Assembly (NCBI GenBank): GCA_002401155.1
Contig: NVSG01000001.1
Coordinates: forward strand, 124,001-188,000
Length of the DNA stretch: 64,000 nt
Direction of reading: 5' to 3'
Source of the DNA: Hyphomicrobiales bacterium
Lineage (GTDB): Bacteria; Pseudomonadota; Alphaproteobacteria; Rhizobiales; Rhizobiaceae
Shown: piece after piece, positions 26,354 through 35,193 of the stretch
Layout: each line of letters starts with the position of its first letter
Position numbering within the stretch: the stretch's first letter is position 1
The notes under the pieces: model-generated
Seen by the model: only the letters and a program-made list of their open reading frames with translations
Told to the model about the DNA's origin: nothing
Databases searched by the model: none
Translations under genes and position numbers: made by a program

Positions 26354-26380
26354 GGAATTTAATTCCATTAATTCGAATTA
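26354..26380. promoter_or_regulatory. Operator-like palindromes between livK and the CoA-ligase gene
   Basis: GGAATTTAATTCC (26354-26366) is a palindrome of the form GGAA-N5-TTCC, and TAATTCGAATTA (26369-26380) is a perfect 12-base palindrome right beside it. The first closely matches the IclR consensus TGGAAATNATTTCCA as known from E. coli and recurs with one change at 29210-29222. An IclR-family gene lies at 39995-40816. Confidence 0.6.
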
Positions 26381-26486
26381 GTCAACTGTTTGAATGCGTT
26401 GAATCAAATTCGAAGGGAAAATTTGTACAGATTTATTTTATATCTGGAACTTGCCATTTGAGAAATTTTCATAAACCCTGAGACAA

Positions 26487-28118
26487 ATGACAACTGCCGG
26501 ACAACCTTCCGGCGTTCCGGAGATACCCAAAATGCCCCCTCTTTTTGCCCCCGCTGCCCCTGAAGCCTTGCCTGAATATACGGTTGTTGAACTGATAAAA
26601 CACTCAGCACTTATCGCTCCAAATGGAGAAGCCGTAATCTGTGGAGAACACCGCATTAACTGGCAGACATTCGATCTTCGGGTCAACAAAGTTGCCAATG
26701 CGCTGATTTCAGCTGGCATCAAAAAGGGAGACCGGGTAGCAATTCTCGCCTCCACGTCCATCGAATATGTCGAGATATTTATGGGAACGCTCAGAGCAGG
26801 CGCATGCATCGTGCCGCTTTCAACCATGTCCACGACTCAGGCGTTGCAAAAAATGGTCGAAGATTGCGGTGCAAAAATATTTTTTCTCTCCCAGTCCATG
26901 CGAGAACTTGTGGAAGATTTTTTACAAAGCCTTCCAAGCATTAATCCGGGTAACTTGATCGCACTCGATTTCGAAAACAGCGGGTGGGAAAATTACGAAG
27001 AATGGCTATCCGCCGCTTCCGATAAGGCCCCGAATATCGAAATCGACTACGATGATCTTTTCAACATCATTTATTCCTCCGGCACTACCGGCACCCCAAA
27101 AGGCATATTGCACGACCATATGATGCGGGCCAATCAGATGGCTCGGGTGCAGGAGCACGGCTATACCAATGAAACCCGCACTCTGCTTTCAACACCACTC
27201 TATTCCAACACCACCATTGTCGCGCTATTACCCACATTAGTGGCCGGCGGGACGGTAGTGCTGATGCCGAAATTCGATGCATCCAAATATCTGGAATTGG
27301 TAGAGAAGGAACATTGCACCCACACCATGCTGGTGCCGGTTCAATACAAACGGATCATGGATGTACCGGAGTTTGATACCTTTGATTTATCCAGCATGTT
27401 AATGAAATTCTCAACCAGCGCGCCCTTGCGAGCAGCTCTGAAAGAGGATGTTTTAAAAAGGTTCCCCGGCGGACTAACCGAATATTATGGGTTAACTGAA
27501 GGCGGTGGAACGACCGTTCTTCTCGCCCATCTTCACCCGGATAAACTTGCCTCGGTCGGGCAGCCTGCACCCGATGTAGAATTAAAATTTATCGATGATG
27601 AAGGGACTGAAGTCGCCAAGGGCAAGATGGGCGAAATTTGCGGTCGATCACCAGCAATGATGAGCGGCTATTTCGGCCGCGACGACTTAACCAACGAAAC
27701 CCTGTGGCAGGACAGCGAGGGAAAGACATTCTTTCGCTCCGGTGATCTGGGTTACATTGATGAAGATGGTTTCGTATTTTTGGGAGACCGGAAAAAAGAT
27801 ATGATTATTTCCGGCGGCCTAAACATTTATGCCAATGATCTGGAACTGGCGCTTTTGCAGGATGACGATGTGGAAGATGCCGCCGTCATTGGAGTCCCAA
27901 GCGAAGCATGGGGCGAAACACCATTTGGATTTATTGTTGTGCGCAAAGGCGCGACACGCGGGGAAAGCGACATTCTGGCGACCGCCAATAATCAGTTGGG
28001 AAAAAGCCAACGATTGTCCGATGTAAAAATAGTCCAGTCCCTGCCCCGCAGCCAGATCGGCAAAATTTTGAAACGTGAGTTGCGAGCAGATTACGAAAAG
28101 ACGGCTTCCCAACAATAA
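26487..28118 (+). CDS. AMP-forming acyl-CoA ligase
   Basis: Activates a carboxylic acid to its CoA thioester through an acyl-adenylate. It has 543 residues. Motifs in order: IIYSSGTTGTPKGI, YYGLTEGGGTT, FRSGDLGYIDEDGFVFLGDR, KDMIISGGLNIYANDLE and the C-terminal SQIGKILKRE with its catalytic lysine. It fits the broad fatty/aromatic acid CoA-ligase group, and the substrate is not readable. It is divergent from the Liv-type importer with an IclR-like operator between them, so it probably acts on the imported compound. The downstream CurA-like reductase is 28 bases away and likely on the same transcript. No strong ribosome site precedes the ATG. Confidence 0.9.
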   Translation: MTTAGQPSGVPEIPKMPPLFAPAAPEALPEYTVVELIKHSALIAPNGEAVICGEHRINWQTFDLRVNKVANALISAGIKKGDRVAILASTSIEYVEIFMGTLRAGACIVPLSTMSTTQALQKMVEDCGAKIFFLSQSMRELVEDFLQSLPSINPGNLIALDFENSGWENYEEWLSAASDKAPNIEIDYDDLFNIIYSSGTTGTPKGILHDHMMRANQMARVQEHGYTNETRTLLSTPLYSNTTIVALLPTLVAGGTVVLMPKFDASKYLELVEKEHCTHTMLVPVQYKRIMDVPEFDTFDLSSMLMKFSTSAPLRAALKEDVLKRFPGGLTEYYGLTEGGGTTVLLAHLHPDKLASVGQPAPDVELKFIDDEGTEVAKGKMGEICGRSPAMMSGYFGRDDLTNETLWQDSEGKTFFRSGDLGYIDEDGFVFLGDRKKDMIISGGLNIYANDLELALLQDDDVEDAAVIGVPSEAWGETPFGFIVVRKGATRGESDILATANNQLGKSQRLSDVKIVQSLPRSQIGKILKRELRADYEKTASQQ

Positions 28119-28146
28119 TATTTTTGATCATAACAGGAGAATTAAA

Positions 28147-29190
28147 TTGACCGACACCATGCAACGCATTGTTCTTGCCGCCCGCCCCGTGGGCGACCCG
28201 AAACCATCAGATTTCAATCTGGAAACTGGCCCCATCCCCTCACCTGGTGACGGCGAAATACTGGTGCGCATCATCTGGCTGTCTCTTGATCCATATATGC
28301 GTGGACGCATGAGCGATGCTAAATCATACGCCCAGCCGGTTGAGATCGGCACCACCATGGAAGGCGGCTGTGTAGGCGAAGTGATTGCCTCAAATAATTC
28401 CGGTTTTTCCGTAGGCGATTTCGTAAATGGCCCGTTTGGCTGGCAGTCCCATGCAATATCTGACGGCGCCATGGTTCGCAAACTCGACCCCGCTCTGGCC
28501 CCCATTTCAACAGCAGTCGGCATTTTAGGCATGCCCGGCATCACCGCCTATGTGGGGCTGAACACCCACGGCAAACCAAAGTCCGGCGAAACACTTGTCG
28601 TCTCCGCAGCAACAGGTGCCGTAGGCTCACTGGTAGGCCAATTAGGCAAAGCGCAAGGCTTGCGGGTTGTCGGAGTCGCAGGCGGCGAAGAAAAATGTCG
28701 CTATGCTGTGGATGAATTAGGCTTTGATGCCTGCCTCGACCATCATGCAGCAGCTGATAGCAGCGCCCTACGAAAACAATTAGTCGAAGCATGCCCGGAC
28801 GGCGTGGATATTTATTATGAAAGCGTTGGCGGCAAAACATTGGAAGCAGTAGTTCCTCTAATGAACGTCTTTGGACGCATTCCTGTTTGTGGAATGATTT
28901 CATGGTACAGCGCCACCCAGGCGGACGGTCCAGACATGCTACCCATGGTATGGCGTTCGATATTGGTCAATCGTCTCAGCATTCGGGGCTTCATCATTAC
29001 GGATCACTATGACCAGTTCCCTGCATTTGTTGAAGAAGTCTCCGGCTTAATTAAAACAGGCAAGGTGAATTATCGCGAAACCATTTCCGAAGGGTTGGCT
29101 TCCGCGCCGGAGGCCTTCATCAATTTGCTAAAGGGCGGCAATTTCGGCAAGCAACTTGTCAGTATTTCCCCAGATCCAACACGAAAATAA
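28147..29190 (+). CDS. NADP-dependent oxidoreductase, CurA/MDR type
   Basis: A zinc-free medium-chain dehydrogenase/reductase of about 347 residues. Visible are the N-terminal sheet with LSLDPYMRGRM, the Rossmann motif VSAATGAVGSLVGQLGK, then VGVAGGEEKC and the late CGMISWYSA. This is the pattern of curcumin reductase, 2-alkenal reductase and leukotriene-B4 12-hydroxydehydrogenase relatives, which reduce enone or enal double bonds with NADPH. The TTG at 28147 was chosen because AGGAG lies seven bases before it. The ATG at 28159 is the alternative. In this cluster it may reduce an unsaturated or oxo intermediate of the acid being degraded. Confidence 0.85.
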   Translation: MTDTMQRIVLAARPVGDPKPSDFNLETGPIPSPGDGEILVRIIWLSLDPYMRGRMSDAKSYAQPVEIGTTMEGGCVGEVIASNNSGFSVGDFVNGPFGWQSHAISDGAMVRKLDPALAPISTAVGILGMPGITAYVGLNTHGKPKSGETLVVSAATGAVGSLVGQLGKAQGLRVVGVAGGEEKCRYAVDELGFDACLDHHAAADSSALRKQLVEACPDGVDIYYESVGGKTLEAVVPLMNVFGRIPVCGMISWYSATQADGPDMLPMVWRSILVNRLSIRGFIITDHYDQFPAFVEEVSGLIKTGKVNYRETISEGLASAPEAFINLLKGGNFGKQLVSISPDPTRK

Positions 29191-29196
29191 GTGCGT

Positions 29197-29222
29197 AATT
29201 CCATTTTGCGGAATTTATTTCC
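29197..29222. promoter_or_regulatory. IclR-like operator before the FadJ-type gene
   Basis: AATTCC-N7-GGAATT (29197-29215) forms one palindrome, and GGAATTTATTTCC (29210-29222) overlaps it and differs by one base from the site at 26354. The stretch TGCGGAA at 29207-29213 recurs twice at 37991-38017. The 160-base gap in which it lies probably holds the promoter for the genes from 29350 to 33706. Confidence 0.55.
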
Positions 29223-29349
29223 ACAAAATAGCCTCCGTCATATTGACGGGGGCATGTGCTTGACTTTACCCTCATTCCAACTTGGAGAGAGGGATGGTTT
29301 CCGCGCAAATTGCGGATGCTGATCCCGACAGATAATTGTCACGGGAGAA

Positions 29350-31440
29350 ATGATGAGCAACACATCCACAAACGATCTGATTGCAATTGAACGTGTGGGT
29401 GACATCGCCCTCATTTGCATCAACAACCCACCGGTTAACGCGACCAGTCAAGCCGTTCGGCAGGGATTGCAAGATGCGATTGCTACGCTGAACGATGATA
29501 GCGGCGCCAAAGTAATTGCGATTTACGCCGCTGGCCGCACTTTTGTTGCCGGCGCTGATATCAAGGAATTCGGCAAACCACCAATGCCGCCTTCATTGCC
29601 TGATGTGTTGAATATAATCGAGCAAAGCGCACTCCCCGTTATTTCCGTCATGCATGGTACTGCCCTTGGTGGCGGATTTGAATTGGGCCTTGCGACCCAT
29701 GCCCGCATTGGCGTCGAAAGCATGCGTGTTGGCCTACCTGAAATTCATCTGGGTCTTTTACCTGGTGCTGGTGGTACACAGCGCGTCCCCCGTCTGGCCG
29801 GCATTCCATTCGCACTCGATATGATTCTTTCGGGTCGTCAGGTGGGCGGAGCCGAAGCACTGGAGCATGGCCTGATTGATCGCCTTGTTTCCGGTGACCC
29901 ACGCCAGATAGCACTAGATAACGCACAAGACGTATTGGACGGCAAACTTGCCACACGTCGCACAGACCAAATCGGAACAATACCCGATCAAAAAGCACTG
30001 GATGAAGCCACTGCAATGCTTGCAAAAAAGCTGCCGCACCTTTTCTCCCCGCATAAATGCGTTGAAGCCATTACCGCTTCGACCGGACCGCTGCTTGATG
30101 GTTTGAAAATTGAACGTCAGGCTTTCGTTGACAGCATGCAACAACCGCAATCTGCCGGTTTGATTCACGCATTCTTTGGCGAAAGAGCCGTAAGCAATAT
30201 CCCTGAAGCAAAAGGCCCATCGCGCGAACTCAACAAAATTGGCATAATCGGCGGCGGCACAATGGGGTCAGGCATTGCAACTTCATGCCTGTTGGCTGGT
30301 ATTCCTGTGCGACTGATTGAAGTGGCGCAAGATGGTCTCGACCGGGGCATCGCTACCATTACCAAAAACCTCGAAGGTGCCGTTAAACGCAGCAAGTTGA
30401 GCGCCGAGAAATACGAATCAACTTTGGCCATGCTCACCCCATCCCTTGAGATGGAAACCTTGAGCGATTGCGACCTGGTAATCGAAGCGGTGTTTGAAGA
30501 CATGGACGTGAAGAAGGAAATATTCACCAAATTGGATGCCATCTGCAAAGACGGGGCCATTCTGGCTTCCAATACTTCCTATCTGGATATCAACGAAATT
30601 GCCGCTGTTACCAAACGCCCTCAAGACGTCATCGGACTACACTTCTTCTCGCCTGCCCATGTGATGCGCCTGCTGGAAATCGTTGTGGCCGAAAAGACCG
30701 CACCAGATGTAGTTGCCACAGGTTTTGCACTGGCAAAGAAACTGAAAAAGATTGGCGTACGTGCAGGAGTTTGCGATGGCTTTATCGGCAACCGCATTCT
30801 CGCCCATTACGGCCTTTGCGCCGGCTACTTAACGATGGATGGTGCTAGCCCTCAACAAATTGATAATGCTCTGGAACAATTCGGGTTTGCCATGGGGCCA
30901 TACAAAGTTGGCGATCTGGCAGGCCTGGATATTGGCTGGATGACGCGCAAACGCAAGGCAGACACACGCGATAAAAACCAGCGTTATGCTGGCGATATCG
31001 CCGACCGCATTTGTGAAAATGGCTGGTTCGGCCGGAAATCTGGCAAAGGCTATTACGTTTATGATGATGCCACTCCAGTTCCCAATCCTGAAGTAGCAAA
31101 AATTATTGATACCGAACGAGCTAAATCCGGCATATCCCTACAGGAATTCAGTGATCAGGATATCGTTGATCGCTACATGACCGCGATGATTGTTGAAGCT
31201 GCCCGCGTTGTTGAAGACAAAACCGCGTTGCGCCCAGTGGACGTGGATATGGTATTCCTCTTCGGCTACGGCTTCCCACGCTTCCGTGGCGGACCGCTGC
31301 ATTATGCCGATACAATCGGCGCAAAAGAACTCGTGAGCCGCATCGAAAATTACGCCTCGGAAGATGGTCATTTCTGGCAGGTTCCGAACTTGCTTCAAAA
31401 GATGGCCGATGGCGGCTCAAAATTTGCAGATTTAAACTAA
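29350..31440 (+). CDS. Multifunctional enoyl-CoA hydratase / 3-hydroxyacyl-CoA dehydrogenase (FadJ/FadB-type)
   Basis: Two beta-oxidation steps in one 696-residue protein: hydration of enoyl-CoA and NAD-dependent oxidation of 3-hydroxyacyl-CoA. The crotonase domain (residues about 1-190) has both oxyanion segments, AGADIKEFG and GTALGGGFELGLA, and both catalytic glutamates (GGFE and GLPE). The dehydrogenase domain begins at about residue 295 with GIIGGGTMGSGIA and has the catalytic histidine in VIGLHFFSPAHVM. A C-terminal helical domain follows. It is a little shorter than E. coli FadB. GGGAG precedes paired ATGs at 29350 and 29353. Two acyl-CoA dehydrogenase genes follow directly. R. palustris PimF in the pimeloyl-CoA pathway has the same architecture and similar neighbours. 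Confidence 0.93.
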   Translation: MMSNTSTNDLIAIERVGDIALICINNPPVNATSQAVRQGLQDAIATLNDDSGAKVIAIYAAGRTFVAGADIKEFGKPPMPPSLPDVLNIIEQSALPVISVMHGTALGGGFELGLATHARIGVESMRVGLPEIHLGLLPGAGGTQRVPRLAGIPFALDMILSGRQVGGAEALEHGLIDRLVSGDPRQIALDNAQDVLDGKLATRRTDQIGTIPDQKALDEATAMLAKKLPHLFSPHKCVEAITASTGPLLDGLKIERQAFVDSMQQPQSAGLIHAFFGERAVSNIPEAKGPSRELNKIGIIGGGTMGSGIATSCLLAGIPVRLIEVAQDGLDRGIATITKNLEGAVKRSKLSAEKYESTLAMLTPSLEMETLSDCDLVIEAVFEDMDVKKEIFTKLDAICKDGAILASNTSYLDINEIAAVTKRPQDVIGLHFFSPAHVMRLLEIVVAEKTAPDVVATGFALAKKLKKIGVRAGVCDGFIGNRILAHYGLCAGYLTMDGASPQQIDNALEQFGFAMGPYKVGDLAGLDIGWMTRKRKADTRDKNQRYAGDIADRICENGWFGRKSGKGYYVYDDATPVPNPEVAKIIDTERAKSGISLQEFSDQDIVDRYMTAMIVEAARVVEDKTALRPVDVDMVFLFGYGFPRFRGGPLHYADTIGAKELVSRIENYASEDGHFWQVPNLLQKMADGGSKFADLN

Positions 31441-31450
31441 GGAGGCCGAT

Positions 31451-32638
31451 ATGGAACTTGCCTATTCGGATAAGGAAATTGCATTTCAGGAAGAAGTTCG
31501 CAACTTCTTTACCAGCAATCTTCCCGCAGAAACTGTCAACGCAGTGCGCAGTGGCAGCGAACTAACGAAAAAAATGATGGTTGAATACCACGCCCTCCTC
31601 GCCAAGAAAGGCTGGCTTGCCTCCACATGGCCAGTTGAATTCGGCGGCCCCGGCTGGACACCTGTAGAGCGTCATATCTTTGAAGAAGAAGCCTGCCGCT
31701 GTTATGCGCCTCGCACTGTACCTTTTGGTTTGGCCATGCTTGGTCCGGTGTTGCATAAATTCGGCACAAAGAAACAGCAGGATGAAATTTTGCCACGTAT
31801 CATTTCCGGCGAAGACTGGTGGTGTCAGGGATATTCTGAACCCGGTGCCGGTTCCGACCTTGCCAGCCTAAAAACCAGCGCTGTGCGTGATGGCGACGAC
31901 TATATTATCAATGGTCAAAAAACATGGACCACGCTTGGCCAGCACGCCAACAAGATTTTCTGCCTCGTACGAACCAAAGCAGATGGCAAACCACAGGCAG
32001 GCATCAGTTTTATTCTGGTTGATCTCGATACACCCGGTATCGAGATGCGCCCAATCCGTTTGATCGAAGGTGGGCACGAGGTGAATGAAGTCTTCTTCAC
32101 CGATGTGCGTGTTCCTGTGGAAAACCTTGTTGGCGAAGAAAACGTTGGCTGGACCATCGCCAAATATCTCCTCACCCATGAGCGCACCAATATTGCCGGT
32201 GTCGGTTTTTCAATGCAGGCGCTGGAAGAAATCAAAGCGCTCGCCCGCAAAGTTCAGCGCGGCGGCAAACCACAAATCGAAGATCCACTTTTTGCCGCTC
32301 GCATCGCACAAGTCGAGATTGACCTTGAAGCAATGAAGATCACCAATTTGAGAATGCTGTTCAAGGCGCAAAAGCAAAATGGACCGGGGCCAGAAACCTC
32401 AATTCTGAAAATCAAAGGCACTTTAATCGGACAGGAACTTCGGGATTTGGCCCGCCGTGTGCTTGGCCCTTCGGCAGCCCCCTTCCCCGGCACCATCACC
32501 GATGGCAATCTGGCGCTCGCACCGGCTAATGCCGCCAACAATGCAGCACGATATTTCAACAATCGTAAAACCTCGATTTTCGGAGGATCAAATGAGATCC
32601 AGCGCAATATCCTGACCAAAACCATGCTGGAGCTTTAA
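31451..32638 (+). CDS. Acyl-CoA dehydrogenase, catalytic (large) subunit of a pair
   Basis: An FAD enzyme of 395 residues that forms the 2,3-double bond of an acyl-CoA. Family features include QGYSEPGAGSDLASLKT, NGQKTWTT and, near the end, IFGGSNEIQRN. The glutamate at the usual MCAD position is absent (G378 there). A glutamate at E244 in LTHERTNIAG stands where isovaleryl-CoA dehydrogenase carries its catalytic base. It resembles the large subunit PimC of pimeloyl-CoA dehydrogenase. The partner gene starts three bases after its stop, so the active enzyme is probably a heteromer. AAGGAGG precedes the start. Confidence 0.92.
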   Translation: MELAYSDKEIAFQEEVRNFFTSNLPAETVNAVRSGSELTKKMMVEYHALLAKKGWLASTWPVEFGGPGWTPVERHIFEEEACRCYAPRTVPFGLAMLGPVLHKFGTKKQQDEILPRIISGEDWWCQGYSEPGAGSDLASLKTSAVRDGDDYIINGQKTWTTLGQHANKIFCLVRTKADGKPQAGISFILVDLDTPGIEMRPIRLIEGGHEVNEVFFTDVRVPVENLVGEENVGWTIAKYLLTHERTNIAGVGFSMQALEEIKALARKVQRGGKPQIEDPLFAARIAQVEIDLEAMKITNLRMLFKAQKQNGPGPETSILKIKGTLIGQELRDLARRVLGPSAAPFPGTITDGNLALAPANAANNAARYFNNRKTSIFGGSNEIQRNILTKTMLEL

Positions 32639-32641
32639 GCC

Positions 32642-33706
32642 ATGAATTTTGATTTGACTGACGACCGCCGCATGCTGGCGGATACGCTAAACCGTTATTT
32701 GGCCGATAAATACAGCGCCGAACATCGCGCTAATGTGGCTTACGACGCCCCCTATCACGATCCAAAAAAATGGGCCGAACTGGTAGAACTCGGCATCCTC
32801 TTTGCCCTTGCACCAGAAGAAGCCGGAGGCTTTGGCGGATCGGGTTTTGATATCTCGGTGGTGTTTGAAGCGCTTGGCCGAGCCAATTGCCCTGAACCTG
32901 TATTGCCTGCCCTACTGGCAGCACGACTACTGATATCAGCAGGCGAAAGTTTAGAATCGCTTCTCTCAGATGAGAAACACTACGCCGCAGCCCTTGGGGA
33001 AATCGATGCTCCCTATGATTTGAGCGACATTCAAACAATTGCCGTCGCAAATGATGGCGGCCATAGCCTCTCAGGCCGAAAGAGCGCCGTTTATGGTGGA
33101 CAGATCGCCGATATTTTCCTCGTTGCAGCAAAACTCGATGGCAAATTAGCTTTGTTTGAAGTTCAAGCCAGCGACGCGCAGATCGAAACCTATGGCATGA
33201 TTGATGGCGGCGGCGCTGCCGAATTACTGCTTGATAACACACCAGCACGCCTCGTCATGAATGATGCGGAAGCAGCGCTTCAAGACGCCATGAACGCCGG
33301 TGCACTTGCCGTATGCGCCGAGGCAATTGGCTTGATGGATGTAACCCACGACACCACCGTCGATTATATGAAAATACGCCAGCAATTCGGGAAGCCCATC
33401 GGTACATTTCAGGTGTTACAACACCGTGCTGTAGATATGCTGACAGAGATCGAGCAGGCTCGTTCAATCGTCATTAAGGCAGCAAGCGAGCTGGATGGCG
33501 AGAACGCCAGCCGTTACGTTTCAATGGCCAAAAATCTCGTTGGACGTGCTGCACGCCTAAACTCTGAAGAAGCAATTCAGATGCATGGTGGTATTGCTAT
33601 GACTTGGGAATATCCCACCTCTCATTACGCCAAGCGGTTGATCATGATTGACCATCAGTTCGGCGATACAGATTTCCATCTTACGCGGATAATGAACGAT
33701 CTTTGA
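32642..33706 (+). CDS. Acyl-CoA dehydrogenase, small subunit of a pair
   Basis: A shorter acyl-CoA dehydrogenase of 354 residues. The N-terminal helical domain begins FDLTDDRRMLADTLNRYL, the middle sheet is reduced, and the C-terminal helices contain IRQQFGKPIGTFQVLQHR (FAD contact) and EAIQMHGGIAMTWEYP. No convincing catalytic glutamate is seen at either usual position, which fits a structural, FAD-completing partner as in PimD or the alpha2beta2 enzymes of steroid degradation. It lies three bases after the large-subunit gene. Its stop codon directly abuts the stop of the convergent thioesterase gene (TGATCA). Confidence 0.9.
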   Translation: MNFDLTDDRRMLADTLNRYLADKYSAEHRANVAYDAPYHDPKKWAELVELGILFALAPEEAGGFGGSGFDISVVFEALGRANCPEPVLPALLAARLLISAGESLESLLSDEKHYAAALGEIDAPYDLSDIQTIAVANDGGHSLSGRKSAVYGGQIADIFLVAAKLDGKLALFEVQASDAQIETYGMIDGGGAAELLLDNTPARLVMNDAEAALQDAMNAGALAVCAEAIGLMDVTHDTTVDYMKIRQQFGKPIGTFQVLQHRAVDMLTEIEQARSIVIKAASELDGENASRYVSMAKNLVGRAARLNSEEAIQMHGGIAMTWEYPTSHYAKRLIMIDHQFGDTDFHLTRIMNDL

Positions 33707-34135
33707 TCAGCCAGTGCGATAACGAAAAACGCCACTTGCTGTTGCGATCAGAACACCTTCGTCGTCGCTAATTTTAGCGTCGGCGAAAAAGGTCTTTCGT
33801 CCACCACCGGTTCGAAAACCCTCGCCGATGATCAGCTTGCCTTTCATCTGGGCAAGATAACTCACGTTTAAAGAAAGCGTCATGGCCATCTTTCGGCTTT
33901 CCGTATCGCCAGTATAGCAACCACAAAATCCCATCACCGTATCAGCCAAAGTGGCATAGACACCGCCATGGGGAATGCCATAGCGATTGCCGAGAAAATC
34001 CTGCATTGGCAATTCGAAACGGGCGTAGTCTTCTTTCCAGTCCACCATGCGAAACCCAAGGTGTTTTTGCAGAGGATAAGCATCCTCATACATTGCATGA
34101 TTCTGGGCATGGTTCGGTTCATTCGTGTCGTTCAT
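33707..34135 (-). CDS. PaaI-type hotdog-fold thioesterase
   Basis: Hydrolyses acyl-CoA thioesters. It has 142 residues with the hotdog signature NRYGIPHGGVYATLADTVMG: the HGG turn and the aspartate on the long helix are both present. The ATG at 34135 was chosen (AGGA seven bases before). The frame extends to 34165 inside the kinase gene. In catabolic clusters such enzymes rescue CoA from dead-end thioesters. It is the last gene of a unit with the histidine phosphatase and the kinase. Confidence 0.87.
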   Translation of the reverse strand: MNDTNEPNHAQNHAMYEDAYPLQKHLGFRMVDWKEDYARFELPMQDFLGNRYGIPHGGVYATLADTVMGFCGCYTGDTESRKMAMTLSLNVSYLAQMKGKLIIGEGFRTGGGRKTFFADAKISDDEGVLIATASGVFRYRTG

Positions 34136-34145
34136 GATATTCCTG

Positions 34146-35180
34146 TTAGACTGTTTTAGCCGCATTCAACCCAGCTTCGGCAAAGCGTGGTACAAACCCA
34201 CCGACCCGTAGCGCGCGTTCTGGGTTCGAAGCATTGCCTTCCAGCGCCCGTTTTTTGACGCCTTGCAAAATGCCAGCCATGCGGAAGAATGTGAACGCTA
34301 GATAGAACCCGAATTTATCAATTCCAGCCAATCCGCGCCGTTCACAGTAGGCTGCGATGAATTCCTCATCTTCCATCAACCCTTCAGCGTGACGATCAAC
34401 CCCAAGCAAGCCTCGCCCTTCACCTCCGGTTGGCATTGCCCATTGCATGATGACAGCTGCAAGATCGGCAAACGGATGGCCGATGGTGGAAAGTTCCCAA
34501 TCAAGAATAGCCACACATTCAGGGCCATCATTGGAGAACAGCATATTGTCGATCCTGTAATCCCCATGCACCAGCGTGCGCTGACCATCGTCATCAGGAA
34601 TATTATTATCAAGCCACTCCATTAGCTCTTCCATTGCGGGAATTTTTTCTGTCTCTGAAGAGCGATACTGCTTGGTCCAGCGATCAATCTGGCGACGATA
34701 ATAATTCCCCTGAGGCCCATAATCTGAAAGGCCCGCTTTTTCAATATCCACGTCGTGGATGGCCGCCAGCACTCGGTTCATCTCGCCAATAATTGCCTTA
34801 CGATCTTCCACCGGTACTTCCGGCAATCTGGGATCGTCAAAACTGCGCCCGTCAATCTCATCCATAATATAGAAGCTCGAACCAATGATGCTGTCATCCT
34901 CACAAAGCACATGCATTTTCGATACTGGAACGGCGGTATCAGCCAAGGCTTTTTGCACACGAAATTCCCGATCAACGGCATGGGCAGATTTCAGCAATGT
35001 GCCCAGCGGCTTCCGGCGCAAAACATAACCATGATCCGGCGTTCTCAAACGGAAGGTTGGGTTGGATTGCCCATTGGCATATTTGTCAACTTCGATCGGC
35101 CCCTTGAAACCATCCAAATTTTCCGACAGCCATTTGGTCATGGCATCGATATCGAATTGCCCTGCTATTTCTGTTGCCAC
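34146..35180 (-). CDS. APH-fold phosphotransferase (acyl-CoA kinase-like)
   Basis: A kinase-like protein of 344 residues. The catalytic loop LVHGDYRIDNMLF (H205, D207, N212) and the metal-binding ILDWELSTIGHPFADLA are intact, so it should be active. The family covers the kinase domain of ACAD10/11 and LvaA of Pseudomonas, which phosphorylate the 4-hydroxyl of an acyl-CoA so that a partner acyl-CoA dehydrogenase-like enzyme can remove phosphate. It is not an aminoglycoside-resistance enzyme by context. The start is GTG with AGGAGG eight bases upstream, and the phosphatase stop lies 13 bases before. Its setting beside a paired acyl-CoA dehydrogenase, ligases and thiolase supports a 4-hydroxyacyl-CoA substrate, though this is inference. 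Confidence 0.85.
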   Translation of the reverse strand: MATEIAGQFDIDAMTKWLSENLDGFKGPIEVDKYANGQSNPTFRLRTPDHGYVLRRKPLGTLLKSAHAVDREFRVQKALADTAVPVSKMHVLCEDDSIIGSSFYIMDEIDGRSFDDPRLPEVPVEDRKAIIGEMNRVLAAIHDVDIEKAGLSDYGPQGNYYRRQIDRWTKQYRSSETEKIPAMEELMEWLDNNIPDDDGQRTLVHGDYRIDNMLFSNDGPECVAILDWELSTIGHPFADLAAVIMQWAMPTGGEGRGLLGVDRHAEGLMEDEEFIAAYCERRGLAGIDKFGFYLAFTFFRMAGILQGVKKRALEGNASNPERALRVGGFVPRFAEAGLNAAKTV

Positions 35181-35193
35181 AAATTGTTCCTCC

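Noticed and set aside
26281-26480. Strong sigma-70 promoter for livK or the CoA-ligase gene
   Set aside because: The region is AT-rich and gives many weak -10-like hexamers, and no -35/-10 pair stood out on either strand.
34146-35180. Aminoglycoside-resistance phosphotransferase
   Set aside because: The fold is shared, but the setting in an acyl-CoA degradation cluster and the sequence pattern fit the ACAD10/11-LvaA kinase group.
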